A DNA stretch of 64,000 bases from Motiliproteus sp965230735 (GCF_965230735.1 NZ_OZ246016.1:3844001-3908000); one strand, 5' to 3'; numbered from the stretch's first letter, positions 48,469-57,403 are shown. The notes: generated by a model from the letters alone, not told the origin. Numbers and translations: made by a program.

Positions 48469-48756
48469 TTATTCCAGCACACCCAAAATGTCGCTTTCGC
48501 TCATGATCAGCAGCTCTTCACCGTCAACCTTAACGGTGTTGCCCGAATACTGACCGAACAGCACGGTGTCGCCGGCTTTGACGTCCATCGGCTGAACATC
48601 ACCGTTCTGAAGAATACGACCCTTACCGACGGCAACAACTTCGCCCTGATTCGGCTTTTCGGTGGCAGAACCCGGCAGCACAATGCCGCTGGCGGTGGTG
48701 GTTTCTTCCTCTTTGCGACGAACTACAACGCGATCGTGAAGTGGACGAATGCTCAT
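48469..48756 (-). CDS. groS: Co-chaperonin GroES (Hsp10)
   Basis: 95 residues: MSIRPLHDRVVVRRKEEE start, GIVLPGSATEKPNQGEVVAVGKG mobile-loop region, and C-terminal GEELLIMSESDILGVL. The frame extends a further 13 codons, but the ATG at 48756 has AGGAG ten bases upstream and gives the standard GroES start. It is first in the groSL operon. Confidence 0.97.
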   Translation of the reverse strand: MSIRPLHDRVVVRRKEEETTTASGIVLPGSATEKPNQGEVVAVGKGRILQNGDVQPMDVKAGDTVLFGQYSGNTVKVDGEELLIMSESDILGVLE

Positions 48757-48850
48757 TTGAGTTAGTCTCCTGATTTTCTTATCAAAAAGTCGCAATCCGA
48801 CTTAAACAATATAAATAGACAGAGGCTCGCCCCTGCGTGACCTTGGTCTG

Positions 48851-48880
48851 ATAAGTGGGGGCACCTAAATTGAATTCAAG
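48851..48880 (-). promoter_or_regulatory. Sigma-32-type heat-shock promoter of groSL
   Basis: Read on the minus strand, CTTGAA (48880-48875) is followed after 13 bases by CCCCCACTTAT (48861-48851). This closely fits the sigma-32 consensus CTTGAA, 11-16 bases, CCCCATnT. It lies about 95 bases upstream of the groS start. No CIRCE palindrome is seen. Confidence 0.8.
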
Positions 48881-48940
48881 CGTCGTTAGATAAATTTTTT
48901 TCGACCCCGGGATTTAGGACGACAAACCGGGCTGTGAGAC

Positions 48941-49465
48941 TCAGTCGTCCCGACGGTACTCTCCGTCAATGGTTTGGCCACCCTTGTTTCGACCGGCATC
49001 GCCCGCGTCACTATTTGGACGACGCGGTTGGAAATCCTCCTGAGCGGAAGAACCGGCACTGTAGAAGGTTTGGCTTTGGTGAGTACTACCGCCATGCATC
49101 TGCTGCGAGGCGATCACCGTGAAGTGTTTTTTCACCCGCTTGACGAAACCGCGGCGAGTCACCGGGATCAGACAGCAGAACCCGATAAAGTCGGTGACGA
49201 AGCCCGGTGTCACCAGCAACGCGCCGCCGACTGCCAGGATAATCCCTTCGATCATCTCCTGAGCCGGGATCTCACCGCTTTCCATCCGTGAGCGTGCCCG
49301 CAGCAGCGTCGACAGTCCCTGCAGGCGCAGCATATTGACCCCGATAAACGCCGACAACAGAACCAACCCAATGGTGTACCAAGCACCAATCGCCTGACCA
49401 ACATTGATCAGCAACACGATCTCGATCAGAGGGACCACAACAAAAATCAGAAACAGAAAGGGCAT
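48941..49465 (-). CDS. fxsA: FxsA-family membrane protein
   Basis: 174 residues. It opens PFLFLIFVVVPLIEIVLLINVGQAIG and continues with LVLLSAFIGVNMLR and GALLVTPGFVTDFIGFCCLIP, giving three or four membrane helices. A hydrophilic tail contains QPRRPNSDAG. FxsA overproduction relieves F-plasmid exclusion of phage T7 in E. coli; the normal role is unclear. It lies upstream of groES, as in many gammaproteobacteria. GGGAG five bases upstream supports the ATG. Confidence 0.92.
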   Translation of the reverse strand: MPFLFLIFVVVPLIEIVLLINVGQAIGAWYTIGLVLLSAFIGVNMLRLQGLSTLLRARSRMESGEIPAQEMIEGIILAVGGALLVTPGFVTDFIGFCCLIPVTRRGFVKRVKKHFTVIASQQMHGGSTHQSQTFYSAGSSAQEDFQPRRPNSDAGDAGRNKGGQTIDGEYRRDD

Positions 49466-49827
49466 CGGGACTCCCGGTAGCAGGTGATGACTCTATTGAA
49501 CCTATTGGATGTCATTATTGATGGTGTCGCAATCCGGTTTTTCAATCCACCGCCAATTAAAAGGGCTTTGCTCGTCGAAAACCCGATTCCAAACCGCAGC
49601 ATTTCTACCCTGCAACGAACTGAATTCGTGATCGCAGCAATAATCTTCTGCATCGCAGCAATTTAAATTTGAAAGCATGTTCCAATAAACCTACACTCCG
49701 TGATGCATTGCACCATCGGGTTTTTAATTGTAGCCATAAGACAAGCTTATCCCTGGGTGCGTAATAGAAGATGCTACAGGGGAAACCAACACCTATCCGG
49801 TTGGCCATCCCCGGATGAGGTAAAAGC
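49466..49827. other. Intergenic region between fxsA and the FabG-like gene, with an 11-bp direct repeat
   Basis: These 362 bases of AT-richer DNA hold no convincing gene. ATCGCAGCAAT occurs twice, at 49631-49641 and 49652-49662. The copies are 21 bases apart start to start, i.e. on the same helix face. It may be a regulator site for the downstream reductase. Short frames here lack family similarity and ribosome sites. Confidence 0.5.
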
Positions 49828-50589
49828 ATGGATTTGAAAGATAAAGTGATCGTAATCACCGGCGGCGGCCAGGGCCTGGGCCGCGCCATGGCCCTGTACT
49901 TGGCGGGAAAAGGAGCTACCCCTGCCCTGATTGACATGAACCCGCAGGCGCTGGATGAAACGGTCGGCCTCTGCCTGGAGTTGGGCATCGAGGCACGCGC
50001 TTATGTCGCCAACGTGGCTGACGAAGCGGAAGTAGAAACGGTCTTCAACAAGATTGTTGAAGAGATGGGCGGTGTCGACGGCCTGGTCAACAATGCCGGT
50101 ATCACCCGCGATGCGATGTTCATCAAAGCCAAAGACGGTGAAATCACCAAACGCATGAGCCTGCAGAGCTGGCAACAGGTGATGGACGTCAACCTGACCG
50201 GTGTATTCCTGTGCGGTCGTGAAGCGGCTACCAAGATGATCGAAGCCGGTAAGCCGGGCTGCATCATCAACATCTCCAGCATTTCACGGGCCGGCAACAT
50301 CGGCCAGACCAACTACAGCGCCGCCAAAGCCGGTGTTGTGGCACTGACCACCACCTGGGCCAAAGAGTTGGCTCGTTTCGGCATCCGTACCGGCGCCATC
50401 GCTCCGGGCTTTATCGGCACAGAAATGGTCATGAGCATGAAACCGGAAGCACTGGAAATGATGACCAAGGGCATTCCGCTCCAGCGCGTCGGCAAGCCGG
50501 AAGAGATCGCCTCGGCGGTAGCCTTCATCCTCGAGAACGACTACGTCAGCGGTCGTGTAATCGAAGTCGACGGCGCCCTGCGCCTGTAA
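49828..50589 (+). CDS. Short-chain dehydrogenase, FabG-like
   Basis: 253 residues of the classical SDR fold. The NAD(P) site is ITGGGQGLGRAMALYLAGKG, NNAG is in LVNNAGITRD, and the active site is SISRAGNIGQTNYSAAKAG (Ser, Tyr and Lys present). The C-terminus VSGRVIEVDGALRL resembles FabG. A segment after NNAGITRDAMF (IKAKDGEITKRMSLQ) is longer than in housekeeping FabG. It probably reduces a 3-oxoacyl substrate. The ATG has GAGG seven bases upstream and a strong terminator follows. It lacks the usual fabD or acpP neighbours. Confidence 0.87.
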   Translation: MDLKDKVIVITGGGQGLGRAMALYLAGKGATPALIDMNPQALDETVGLCLELGIEARAYVANVADEAEVETVFNKIVEEMGGVDGLVNNAGITRDAMFIKAKDGEITKRMSLQSWQQVMDVNLTGVFLCGREAATKMIEAGKPGCIINISSISRAGNIGQTNYSAAKAGVVALTTTWAKELARFGIRTGAIAPGFIGTEMVMSMKPEALEMMTKGIPLQRVGKPEEIASAVAFILENDYVSGRVIEVDGALRL

Positions 50590-50620
50590 TCGATTCGTCG
50601 ATTCAGAGTTGATCCCAAAG

Positions 50621-50648
50621 AACCGGTGCTTAAGCGCCGGTTTTTTTT
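50621..50648 (+). terminator. Intrinsic terminator after the FabG-like gene
   Basis: A nine-base-pair stem (50621-50629 with 50634-50642, one wobble) with a TTAA loop is followed by eight Ts, 32 bases after the stop. Confidence 0.92.
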
Positions 50649-50688
50649 CGCCTGACTTTTGCCTCAAGTTCTGGCTTCATAGATTCCC

Positions 50689-51003
50689 ATGAACGATTCA
50701 TTGAGCAACGCCGAACGAATCTGGCAGGCGCTGGCCGCGATACCGAGCGGCTCTGTGGTCAGCTATGGTCAGCTGGCAGAACTGGCCGGACTCCCCGGCT
50801 GCGCCCGACTGGTGGGCCACACCCTGAAAAAACTCCCCGAAGGCACCCGCCTACCCTGGCACCGGGTCATCAACGCAGCCGGACGAATCAGTTTTGAAGT
50901 CGGTAGTCCCCGATTCGTCGAGCAGAAGCAGCGTTTGCTAGCTGAAGGGGTCGAATTCCACAACAATCGGATCAACCTGAACCGCCATCGTTGGAACCCC
51001 TGA
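50689..51003 (+). CDS. Alkyltransferase-like protein (ATL, YbaZ type)
   Basis: 104 residues of the MGMT DNA-binding fold. The active-site motif PCHR of real O6-alkylguanine transferases is replaced by PWHRVINAAG (near residue 56), so the acceptor Cys is Trp. Such ATL proteins bind O6-alkylguanine without repairing it and hand the lesion to nucleotide excision repair. The other conserved parts (SYGQLAELAG, ARLVGHTLKKLP) are present. No strong ribosome site is visible, and the gene follows a terminator. Confidence 0.92.
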   Translation: MNDSLSNAERIWQALAAIPSGSVVSYGQLAELAGLPGCARLVGHTLKKLPEGTRLPWHRVINAAGRISFEVGSPRFVEQKQRLLAEGVEFHNNRINLNRHRWNP

Positions 51004-51075
51004 GCATTTCAGAGCAGATTCTCTAGGATTCCGAAGGGGCCCGGCGGTCAGGCTGTCCACCTTTCAGGATGGGCG

Positions 51076-51291
51076 TCAGGACGGCCGATAGGAGAGTAAA
51101 AACAGCTCCTTGATCGTCTCCTGCAACTGGGCATCACTGGCTTGTAGATCGGCCAAGCACAGCTCGCCGGTGGCAAACATCGACTTGAGCCGCTCCGCTC
51201 CCCACTCCATCACCACCTTTCCGGTCCGTCGGTCGGTTACTTGCAGCTGCGGCCGTTCACGTTCGAGCCAGGCATTAACAATGTAGGTCAT
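51076..51291 (-). CDS. Small conserved-looking protein, function unknown
   Basis: 71 residues: MTYIVNAWLERERPQLQV, then RTGKVVMEWGAERLKSMFATGEL and a helical C-terminus. The frame is open to 51339, but the ATG at 51291 has AGGAG eight bases upstream. The compact beta-then-helix pattern and good ribosome site make it a real gene. I recognise no family for certain. It converges with the ATL gene. Confidence 0.7.
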   Translation of the reverse strand: MTYIVNAWLERERPQLQVTDRRTGKVVMEWGAERLKSMFATGELCLADLQASDAQLQETIKELFLLSYRPS

Positions 51292-51447
51292 GGCAATCAC
51301 TCCTGTGTGGTTAACCTGAAAGACCGTAGGGAGCAACATCGGCGTCTACCCCCTACAGAACTGCAGTCTAAACACACCTTAACGCGAATGCAAATAATTC
51401 TTATTTAGAAATATAATCAACCTCTGCTATGAATCCCTGCCCTCGAA

Positions 51448-52770
51448 TCAGAGCGCGGTACCATCGATCTTCAACACCCCATTTTCTGCCGTAATCACCA
51501 GATCTCCATCCTGCATCGCATCGGCAATTGGCCGGGCCTTACGCTGCAAGGTTGCATAAATCACCTGCTGTGCCTGCCCTGCTGCTTTGGCGTGAAGGTT
51601 GATATTCAGGGCATGCCTGAGATCGTTCTGGAACCGAGAACTGGCTCGGCCGGCACTCATCAAGTCACGCAGTGCCGTGGGCGATAGCTTCGTATGGTCC
51701 AGCATGACCGATCCATCCAGCGCAAAAGAGCCCTTATCGCCCAGCTCTAGCTGCAACGCCTCCACCGCCAGAACCGGATTATCCCGGATCAACTGATCGC
51801 TGAGCTGCAGCATCGCGGCGTACAGTTCCCGCTGGGCACGCTCGGCATCCCAGCGCTCCTGATCGGCCCGCTCAATGATCTGTTGGATACTGTTCACCGC
51901 CTCGGCATTGAGTTTGTCCAACGACAGATTCAACGCAAACTTGGGAATTTCATTGCCTTCGATAAGGGCGTCCTGAACCGAAAAATTCAGCCTGGAATTG
52001 GCAAACCGGGTGACTTCCCAATCGCTACGCCAGTGTGTCCTGCCGAGTCTGAATTCATCGGCACGGTTCACAAAATCCAACGCTTCGAAGCCGGCGGTCA
52101 GGTAGGAGCTGTTGTTACCGGGGCGCTGGTCGTAGCCGAATTCGCCCTGGACCGCATCGATTTTCAGCCCATCCGGTTTACCACCTCGCTGGCTTTTGAC
52201 TTCAAAAACAGGGTAGGAATAGGTGCCCGATAGCTGTTTAGAGAATTCGCCGCTGGGACTAAGTCCGGCCTGCCAGGTGATGGTGCCTGCCGAGCCGGCA
52301 ACGGTATTGTTCCGGGTCGCCAGCCAAATCTCGGGAATATGGATCGTACCCTGGGCCATCTCGGTACTGACCACGCCGCTCATCAAGATCGGCTTACCGT
52401 TAAAGAGCTTCGTGGTCAGGGTTTCCTGGGCGCTGCCATCGAGCATTGAATTGCGCGCCTCGACCCGGTAAGCCAGCCCCGATAACGGCGTATCCGGATA
52501 ATGCTGGACCACATAATCGAGCTCAATACGGGCCTCTTCTCCGGACCTGCCGGCGATAACACTCACCCTGCCGGTCGACTCGAACAGTCCTCCCCGATGC
52601 TGATCGTAGATCGCATGGATCGGTACCCCTTCGATCTCGGTGCCTTTCACCTGCTCGACCAGATCCTGCACCGCCGCTTGGAGTTGCTGTTCATACTGAA
52701 GCTGCTGATAACCGGCCGCACCGGTAGCCGCGACCGCCATACCGGCGACGACTAAGAGTCCTTTTTTCAT
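51448..52770 (-). CDS. YdgA-family (DUF945) exported protein
   Basis: About 440 residues. An N-terminal hydrophobic anchor or signal (KKGLLVVAGMAVAATGAAGY) is followed by the DUF945 pattern: HRGGLFESTGRVSV, then many beta-strand segments and a helical region (about 290-340). YdgA is an inner-membrane-attached periplasmic protein of unknown role. I start at the ATG at 52770, with AGGAAGG five bases upstream, not the GTG one codon earlier. Confidence 0.85.
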   Translation of the reverse strand: MKKGLLVVAGMAVAATGAAGYQQLQYEQQLQAAVQDLVEQVKGTEIEGVPIHAIYDQHRGGLFESTGRVSVIAGRSGEEARIELDYVVQHYPDTPLSGLAYRVEARNSMLDGSAQETLTTKLFNGKPILMSGVVSTEMAQGTIHIPEIWLATRNNTVAGSAGTITWQAGLSPSGEFSKQLSGTYSYPVFEVKSQRGGKPDGLKIDAVQGEFGYDQRPGNNSSYLTAGFEALDFVNRADEFRLGRTHWRSDWEVTRFANSRLNFSVQDALIEGNEIPKFALNLSLDKLNAEAVNSIQQIIERADQERWDAERAQRELYAAMLQLSDQLIRDNPVLAVEALQLELGDKGSFALDGSVMLDHTKLSPTALRDLMSAGRASSRFQNDLRHALNINLHAKAAGQAQQVIYATLQRKARPIADAMQDGDLVITAENGVLKIDGTAL

Positions 52771-52898
52771 CACTACCTTCCTTGTTGGTTTCGCTTATTC
52801 CAGCAACAGCTTACAGATACCGGAATTAAAAACGCTGACTTGAGACAGCCTCGCGCTAAAAAATGTCTGGCTATGCCCGGATTGTCAGAAGTCGATTC

Positions 52899-54278
52899 CT
52901 ACGACTCGACCTTGCTCCCGTCGGCGAGCGGCTGCCTCACCGAGCGTCGCCAAAGCCAGGTTGCCATCAACACGGCCGGAAGCCCCAACAGCGCGGCATA
53001 GATAAAGAAGCTGTAGTAGCCCTGAGCATCGACCACCACCCCGGAAAAGCCGCTGACAAACTTACCCGGCAGGGTCATCAACGAGCTGAACAACGCATAC
53101 TGGGTTGCCGTATAGGCACGATTGGTGAGGCTGGAGAGATAGGCGATAAAGGCGGTACTGGACAGCCCGCCACTGAAGTTATCGGCGCTGATCACCAGGG
53201 TCAGCCAGGTTTTATCGGCTCCAACTTGGGCCAGTTGGGCAAACAGCAGGTTGGTCAGTGCCACCAGCACCGCCCCCATCAGCAACGGCCGATGCAGTCC
53301 GAAACGGACCACCAGGATACCCCCGACCATCGAACCGACGATGGTCATGACAAAGCCGTACAGTTTGCCGATCGCGGCGATATCGCTCTTGCTGAACCCG
53401 AGATCCAGATAGAACGGATTGGCCATGATCCCCATGGTGATATCGCTGAGCCGGTAAAGGCTGATAAACAGCAGCAGCCACAGCGCGATCACCCCATTGC
53501 GACGGAAGAACTCGACGAAGGGCGCCACCACCGCATCCAGAAACCAGGCCTGCAAGCGCTGGGTGCGGGTACGCGGATGGTTCAGGTGGGCGGCCCGATG
53601 CAGCTGTTGTTCGGTGGTGTCGGCGCTGCGATTTTCAATCCGCTCGGGCTCACGGACCACCAAGACAGTGGCAATCCCGACCCCCATCAACGCCGCCATA
53701 CTCAGGTAGGCCAACGGCCAGCTGGCGATATCGGCGATATAGAGGGCGCCGGCACCCGCGGCCAGCAACGCCACCCGGTAGCCGAAGATATAGGCCGCCG
53801 ACATCGCCCCCTGATACTCGGGAATCGCCGCCTCGATCCGATAGGCGTCGATGGCGATATCCTGGGTCGACGACGAAAACGCCACCAACAAGCCCAACAG
53901 CGCGATCAGACCCAGCTGTTGCTGCGGATCGGTCAACGCCATCCCCACCAGACCCGAGGCGATCCCCAGTTGGCCCAGTAACATCCAGCTTCGTCGCTGG
54001 CCCAGATGGCCCAAACCGGGCAGCCGTATTCGATCCACCACCGGTGCCCAAAGTACCTTGATCGAGTAGGTGATCCCGATCCAGGCAAAAAAACCGATCG
54101 CACTGCGGCTGACACCGTAGTCGGTCAACCAGGCACTCAGGGTGGAAAACACCAGCAGAAACGGCAACCCGGCAGCGAAGCCGAGAAACCAGAGCGCGAT
54201 CACCTGCGGTCGGGTATAGACCAGCAGCGCCTCGCGCCAGGAGAAGGGACGCTCGCTCAAGCCGCCGCCCAATCGCAC
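52899..54278 (-). CDS. ampG: AmpG-family muropeptide permease (MFS)
   Basis: 459 residues with about 12-14 membrane helices. It opens YTRPQVIALWFLGFAAGLPFLLV, then GITYSIKVLWAPVVDRI and AFSSSTQDIAIDAYRIE, all AmpG signatures. AmpG imports GlcNAc-anhydroMurNAc-peptides from the periplasm for cell-wall recycling. The start is a GTG with no strong ribosome site. It is 69 bases upstream of yajQ on the same strand. Confidence 0.92.
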   Translation of the reverse strand: MRLGGGLSERPFSWREALLVYTRPQVIALWFLGFAAGLPFLLVFSTLSAWLTDYGVSRSAIGFFAWIGITYSIKVLWAPVVDRIRLPGLGHLGQRRSWMLLGQLGIASGLVGMALTDPQQQLGLIALLGLLVAFSSSTQDIAIDAYRIEAAIPEYQGAMSAAYIFGYRVALLAAGAGALYIADIASWPLAYLSMAALMGVGIATVLVVREPERIENRSADTTEQQLHRAAHLNHPRTRTQRLQAWFLDAVVAPFVEFFRRNGVIALWLLLFISLYRLSDITMGIMANPFYLDLGFSKSDIAAIGKLYGFVMTIVGSMVGGILVVRFGLHRPLLMGAVLVALTNLLFAQLAQVGADKTWLTLVISADNFSGGLSSTAFIAYLSSLTNRAYTATQYALFSSLMTLPGKFVSGFSGVVVDAQGYYSFFIYAALLGLPAVLMATWLWRRSVRQPLADGSKVES

Positions 54279-54347
54279 GGCAGCTGGCGAGACTCGATCA
54301 TCAGGATCGGCCCAATCGCGAAATGAACCACGAAACGAATCGCGTAA

Positions 54348-54830
54348 TTAGTCACGGAAGTTGTTGTACTGCAGCGGCAGATCGATATCCGCTTCGCGCA
54401 GCATCGCAATGGCCTGCTGCAGGTCATCACGCTTCTTACCGGTCACACGCACCTGATCTCCCTGGATCGCGGCCTGCACCTTCATCTTCTTATCTTTGAT
54501 CAGCTTGACGATCTTCTTCGCCGTCGGCTGATCGAGGCCCTGCTTCAGGCCAACCTGCTGCTTCACCTGCATACCGCTCTTGGCCGGGGCGTTGAAGTCC
54601 AGTGCCTTAGGGTCGATGTTACGCTTGACCAGCTTGTTGATCAGGATGTCGCGCATCTGCTGCAACTGGAAATCGCCTTCAGCCGCCATGGTGATGTCGG
54701 AATCACTCGCTTCAAAGCTCGCGTTGACCCCTTTGAAGTCATACCGGGTACCGATCTCACGGTTAGCCTGATCGACGGCGTTGTTTACTTCATGCATATC
54801 CAGCTCGGATACCACATCGAATGACGGCAT
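54348..54830 (-). CDS. yajQ: YajQ-family nucleotide-binding protein
   Basis: 160 residues: MPSFDVVSELDMHEVNNAVDQ start, NREIGTRYDFKGVNASFE, and KDKKMKVQAAIQGDQVRVTGKKRDDLQ. In Xanthomonas a YajQ protein binds c-di-GMP, which fits the number of c-di-GMP enzymes in the window but is not shown by this sequence. The ATG at 54830 has AAGGAGG upstream and is clearly the start, although the frame runs to 54884. Confidence 0.94.
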   Translation of the reverse strand: MPSFDVVSELDMHEVNNAVDQANREIGTRYDFKGVNASFEASDSDITMAAEGDFQLQQMRDILINKLVKRNIDPKALDFNAPAKSGMQVKQQVGLKQGLDQPTAKKIVKLIKDKKMKVQAAIQGDQVRVTGKKRDDLQQAIAMLREADIDLPLQYNNFRD

Positions 54831-54986
54831 ATTGCCTCCTTGGTGAGTAATAGGGTCTGCCAACAGGCCCTGATGATGGCACAATACCCGAACTGTTACC
54901 GATGCCGGGCGCGACTGATTCTAACCCACCGAACCGGCTTGATACCAAACCCGATCGCCAGATTTCAGCCTCAAGTACGCCAGCCT

Positions 54987-55961
54987 ATGCATCCAACCGA
55001 CAACCCCTCCTCCGCGAGCCATTGGCATATCCTCGGTGCAGGTGCGATCGGTTGCCTGTGGGCCAGCCATCTACAGCTGCAACAACAGCCGGTCTCGGTG
55101 CTGGTTCGCAGCGATTCGAAACTGCAACAATTTCAGCAGCCCTGGTCACTCAGCGGCCAAAGCCAGGCCGAGGGGATTCAACTTCAGGCCGAGCTGAATC
55201 AGGCCGAAAGCCCAATCAGCCGACTACTGGTCACGACCAAGAGCTACGACACTCTGGCCGCTGTGGAGGCGGTCCGACATCGGCTCAGCAAGGATGCCGT
55301 TATCGTGCTGCTGCAGAACGGCATGGGGCAACAGCAGTTGCTGGCGGAGCACCTATCCGAGGTTCCGATCTATGTCGGCACCACCACCGAAGGGGCATTT
55401 TTAGCCGAGCAGCAACTGATTCATGCCGGTCGCGGTGAAAGCTGGTTCGGGCCACTCAATGCCGCCGCACAACAGCTGGGCGAACAACCACTGCAGCCGC
55501 TACTGAACCTTGACCTGCAAAGTGGCTATGACCCACAGGTGCTGAATCGACTGTGGCAGAAACTGGCCATCAACGCAGCGATCAACGGTCTGACCGCCCT
55601 GCACGATTGTCAGAATGGCATCCTGGCCGACAATCCGGACTACCGCCAGCAGATGGCGCAGTTATGTAGCGAGGTGGAGCGCTTGGCCGCCGCCTTGGAT
55701 CAACCCTTATTCGATCAACCGCTGATCATCCGCGCCGAAGCGGTAGCCAGAGCAACCGCGGCTAACTTCTCTTCTATGCTTCAAGATGTTCGCCACCATC
55801 GCCGCACCGAGATCGACGCCATCAACGGCTATCTTTGCGATCAGGCACAGACCCTTGGCATCGACCTGCCGAACAACCGATCGCTGGTGGAACAGATTCG
55901 TCAGCGTCACCCATCCGCCTCAGATATTCCCAAACCAGATCATCCCGACCGAGAGAGCTAA
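54987..55961 (+). CDS. panE: 2-dehydropantoate 2-reductase (ketopantoate reductase)
   Basis: About 324 residues. The NADPH motif is HILGAGAIGCLWASHL. Catalytic Lys is in LAINAAINGLTAL (from QKLAINA), and the Glu or Asp region in SMLQDVRHHRRTEIDAING. It reduces ketopantoate to pantoate for pantothenate and CoA. The ATG at 54987 places the Rossmann motif near residue 15, as in the family; the frame is open well upstream. The ribosome site is weak. It is two bases upstream of the adenosyltransferase gene. Confidence 0.9.
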   Translation: MHPTDNPSSASHWHILGAGAIGCLWASHLQLQQQPVSVLVRSDSKLQQFQQPWSLSGQSQAEGIQLQAELNQAESPISRLLVTTKSYDTLAAVEAVRHRLSKDAVIVLLQNGMGQQQLLAEHLSEVPIYVGTTTEGAFLAEQQLIHAGRGESWFGPLNAAAQQLGEQPLQPLLNLDLQSGYDPQVLNRLWQKLAINAAINGLTALHDCQNGILADNPDYRQQMAQLCSEVERLAAALDQPLFDQPLIIRAEAVARATAANFSSMLQDVRHHRRTEIDAINGYLCDQAQTLGIDLPNNRSLVEQIRQRHPSASDIPKPDHPDRES

Positions 55962-55963
55962 CC

Positions 55964-56527
55964 ATGGGCAACCGACTTTCGAAGATTTACACCCGTACCG
56001 GCGACAAAGGTACCACCGGCCTGGGGGACGGCTCGCGGGTCAACAAGGATGACGCCCGAATCGAAGCGATCGGCGATATCGATGAGCTCAACAGTCTGAT
56101 CGGCCTGCTCAATTGCGAGCTCGACGAAGCCGATTCACTGCGCGATCAGCTGCACGAGATCCAGCAGAACCTGTTCAATCTGGGGGGCGAACTGTCGGTT
56201 CCTGGCTATGCGCTGATCAAGGCCGAGCATATCGAAGCGCTGGAACAGCTACTGGATCAGCTCAACGACGATCTGCCGCCGTTGAAGGACTTTATCCTGC
56301 CCGGCGGCAACCGTGCCGCGTCGGTCTGCCACCTGGCCCGTAGCGTCTGTCGCCGCGCCGAACGCCGACTGGTCACCCTGAGCCGCGACAGCGATACCCG
56401 TCCCGAATGCCAGAGCTACCTGAATCGACTGTCCGACCTGCTGTTTGTCTGCGCCCGCTGGCTTGCGCGACGGGACGGCGGCCAGGAAATCCTGTGGCGC
56501 CACCGCCAAGAGCGGGGAAAAAGTTAG
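55964..56527 (+). CDS. PduO-type ATP:cob(I)alamin adenosyltransferase
   Basis: 187 residues. The ATP-binding N-terminus is KIYTRTGDKGTTGLGDGSRV; GDIDELNSLIGL and the C-terminal cobalamin-contact region CHLARSVCRRAERRLVTL follow. It transfers adenosyl from ATP to cob(I)alamin to make coenzyme B12. It follows panE with a two-base gap. No B12-dependent enzyme is in the window. Confidence 0.94.
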   Translation: MGNRLSKIYTRTGDKGTTGLGDGSRVNKDDARIEAIGDIDELNSLIGLLNCELDEADSLRDQLHEIQQNLFNLGGELSVPGYALIKAEHIEALEQLLDQLNDDLPPLKDFILPGGNRAASVCHLARSVCRRAERRLVTLSRDSDTRPECQSYLNRLSDLLFVCARWLARRDGGQEILWRHRQERGKS

Positions 56528-56531
56528 TCAA

Positions 56532-56795
56532 TTAATGGCTTAACACGAAATAGATGATCACACCCAGTACCGGGCAATAGAGCAGCATCGCGGTACGAAT
56601 CAGGTGGTTGATGCCGTGAAGCTCCATAAAGCTCTCGACGATCAGATGCCCTTTTAGTGCGGTCAGTAGCAAGATAACACCGGTAACCCAGGCCAGGGTG
56701 GAGCTGTCGGTCAGGTAGAAACTCAACAGCGTCATGATCATCAGCAATAGCCAGATCAGCGCCGGGGTATGCAGCAGTTTAGAAATCGTTTTCAT
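56532..56795 (-). CDS. norF: NorF-like membrane protein (cytochrome oxidase subunit IV type)
   Basis: About 87 residues with three membrane helices: LIWLLLMIMTLLSFYLTD, WVTGVILLLTALKGHLIVESFMELHG, and AMLLYCPVLGVIIYFVL. The K-G-H-L-x-V-E-x-F-M-E-L signature is that of COX4-like proteins such as NorF. The ATG at 56795 overlaps the norE stop (ATGA). NorF helps form active nitric oxide reductase in denitrifiers; norCB is not in the window. Confidence 0.85.
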   Translation of the reverse strand: MKTISKLLHTPALIWLLLMIMTLLSFYLTDSSTLAWVTGVILLLTALKGHLIVESFMELHGINHLIRTAMLLYCPVLGVIIYFVLSH

Positions 56796-57403
56796 CGGAT
56801 CACGTACACCAGCGGGAACAACACGATCCATAGCAGATCAACCATGTGCCAGTAACAGGCGACACTCTCGAGTCCAACCCGGTTATCCGGGCCGTAGACC
56901 TGTTGCCGCAGCCGCCGGGTGACATAGCCGATGATCGACATACCCAGCAATACATGCAGGAAATGGAACCCGGTCAGCAGGAAATAGGCGGTAAAAAAAC
57001 GGTTGCCGTTAAGCCCGTAACCGGCACTGCCAAGCTGGTAATACTCCCAGCATTTGACCACCACGTAGATCATCGCCACCGCCAGGCCCGCCAGCATCCA
57101 ACGCGATGCCTGCAACTGCTTGGACGCCCGGTTGGCAATCACCCCCTGGGCCACAAAACCACTGGCACTGAGCAGCGCCAAGGTATTGATCAATCCGGCT
57201 TCGGGATGGAGTAACTGCTGACCGGCCAGAAACAACTCGCGGTCGGTACTGCGCAACCAGCTGAACAGAATAAACATCAGCGCGAAAGCGGTCAGCTCGG
57301 CCAGGATAAAGCACCACATCGCCATATCGCCGGGCACACGCCGGACCGGCAACGGGGAATTATCGGTGGTGGATTCCACCGTTTGGTCGACAGACATATC
57401 CAT
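56792..57403 (-). CDS. norE: NorE-like membrane protein (cytochrome oxidase subunit III type)
   Basis: 203 residues with five membrane helices. It has PGDMAMWCFILAELTAFALMF at the start, NTLALLSASGFVAQGV, FFTAYFLLTGFHFLHVLLG and a C-terminal ACYWHMVDLLWIVLFPLVY, as in heme-copper oxidase subunit III. Pairing with the overlapping norF, plus the short length, points to NorE. The pair occurs without norCB here, so it may serve a remote nitric oxide reductase or another oxidase. Confidence 0.86.
   Translation of the reverse strand: MDMSVDQTVESTTDNSPLPVRRVPGDMAMWCFILAELTAFALMFILFSWLRSTDRELFLAGQQLLHPEAGLINTLALLSASGFVAQGVIANRASKQLQASRWMLAGLAVAMIYVVVKCWEYYQLGSAGYGLNGNRFFTAYFLLTGFHFLHVLLGMSIIGYVTRRLRQQVYGPDNRVGLESVACYWHMVDLLWIVLFPLVYVIR

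Noticed and set aside
49447..49666. Short frames between fxsA and the FabG-like gene
   Set aside because: 60-68 codons, overlapping on opposite strands, with no ribosome site and composition like intergenic DNA.
52863..53981. A 372-codon + strand frame opposite ampG
   Set aside because: Gln/His/Arg-rich shadow of a membrane protein; no domain.
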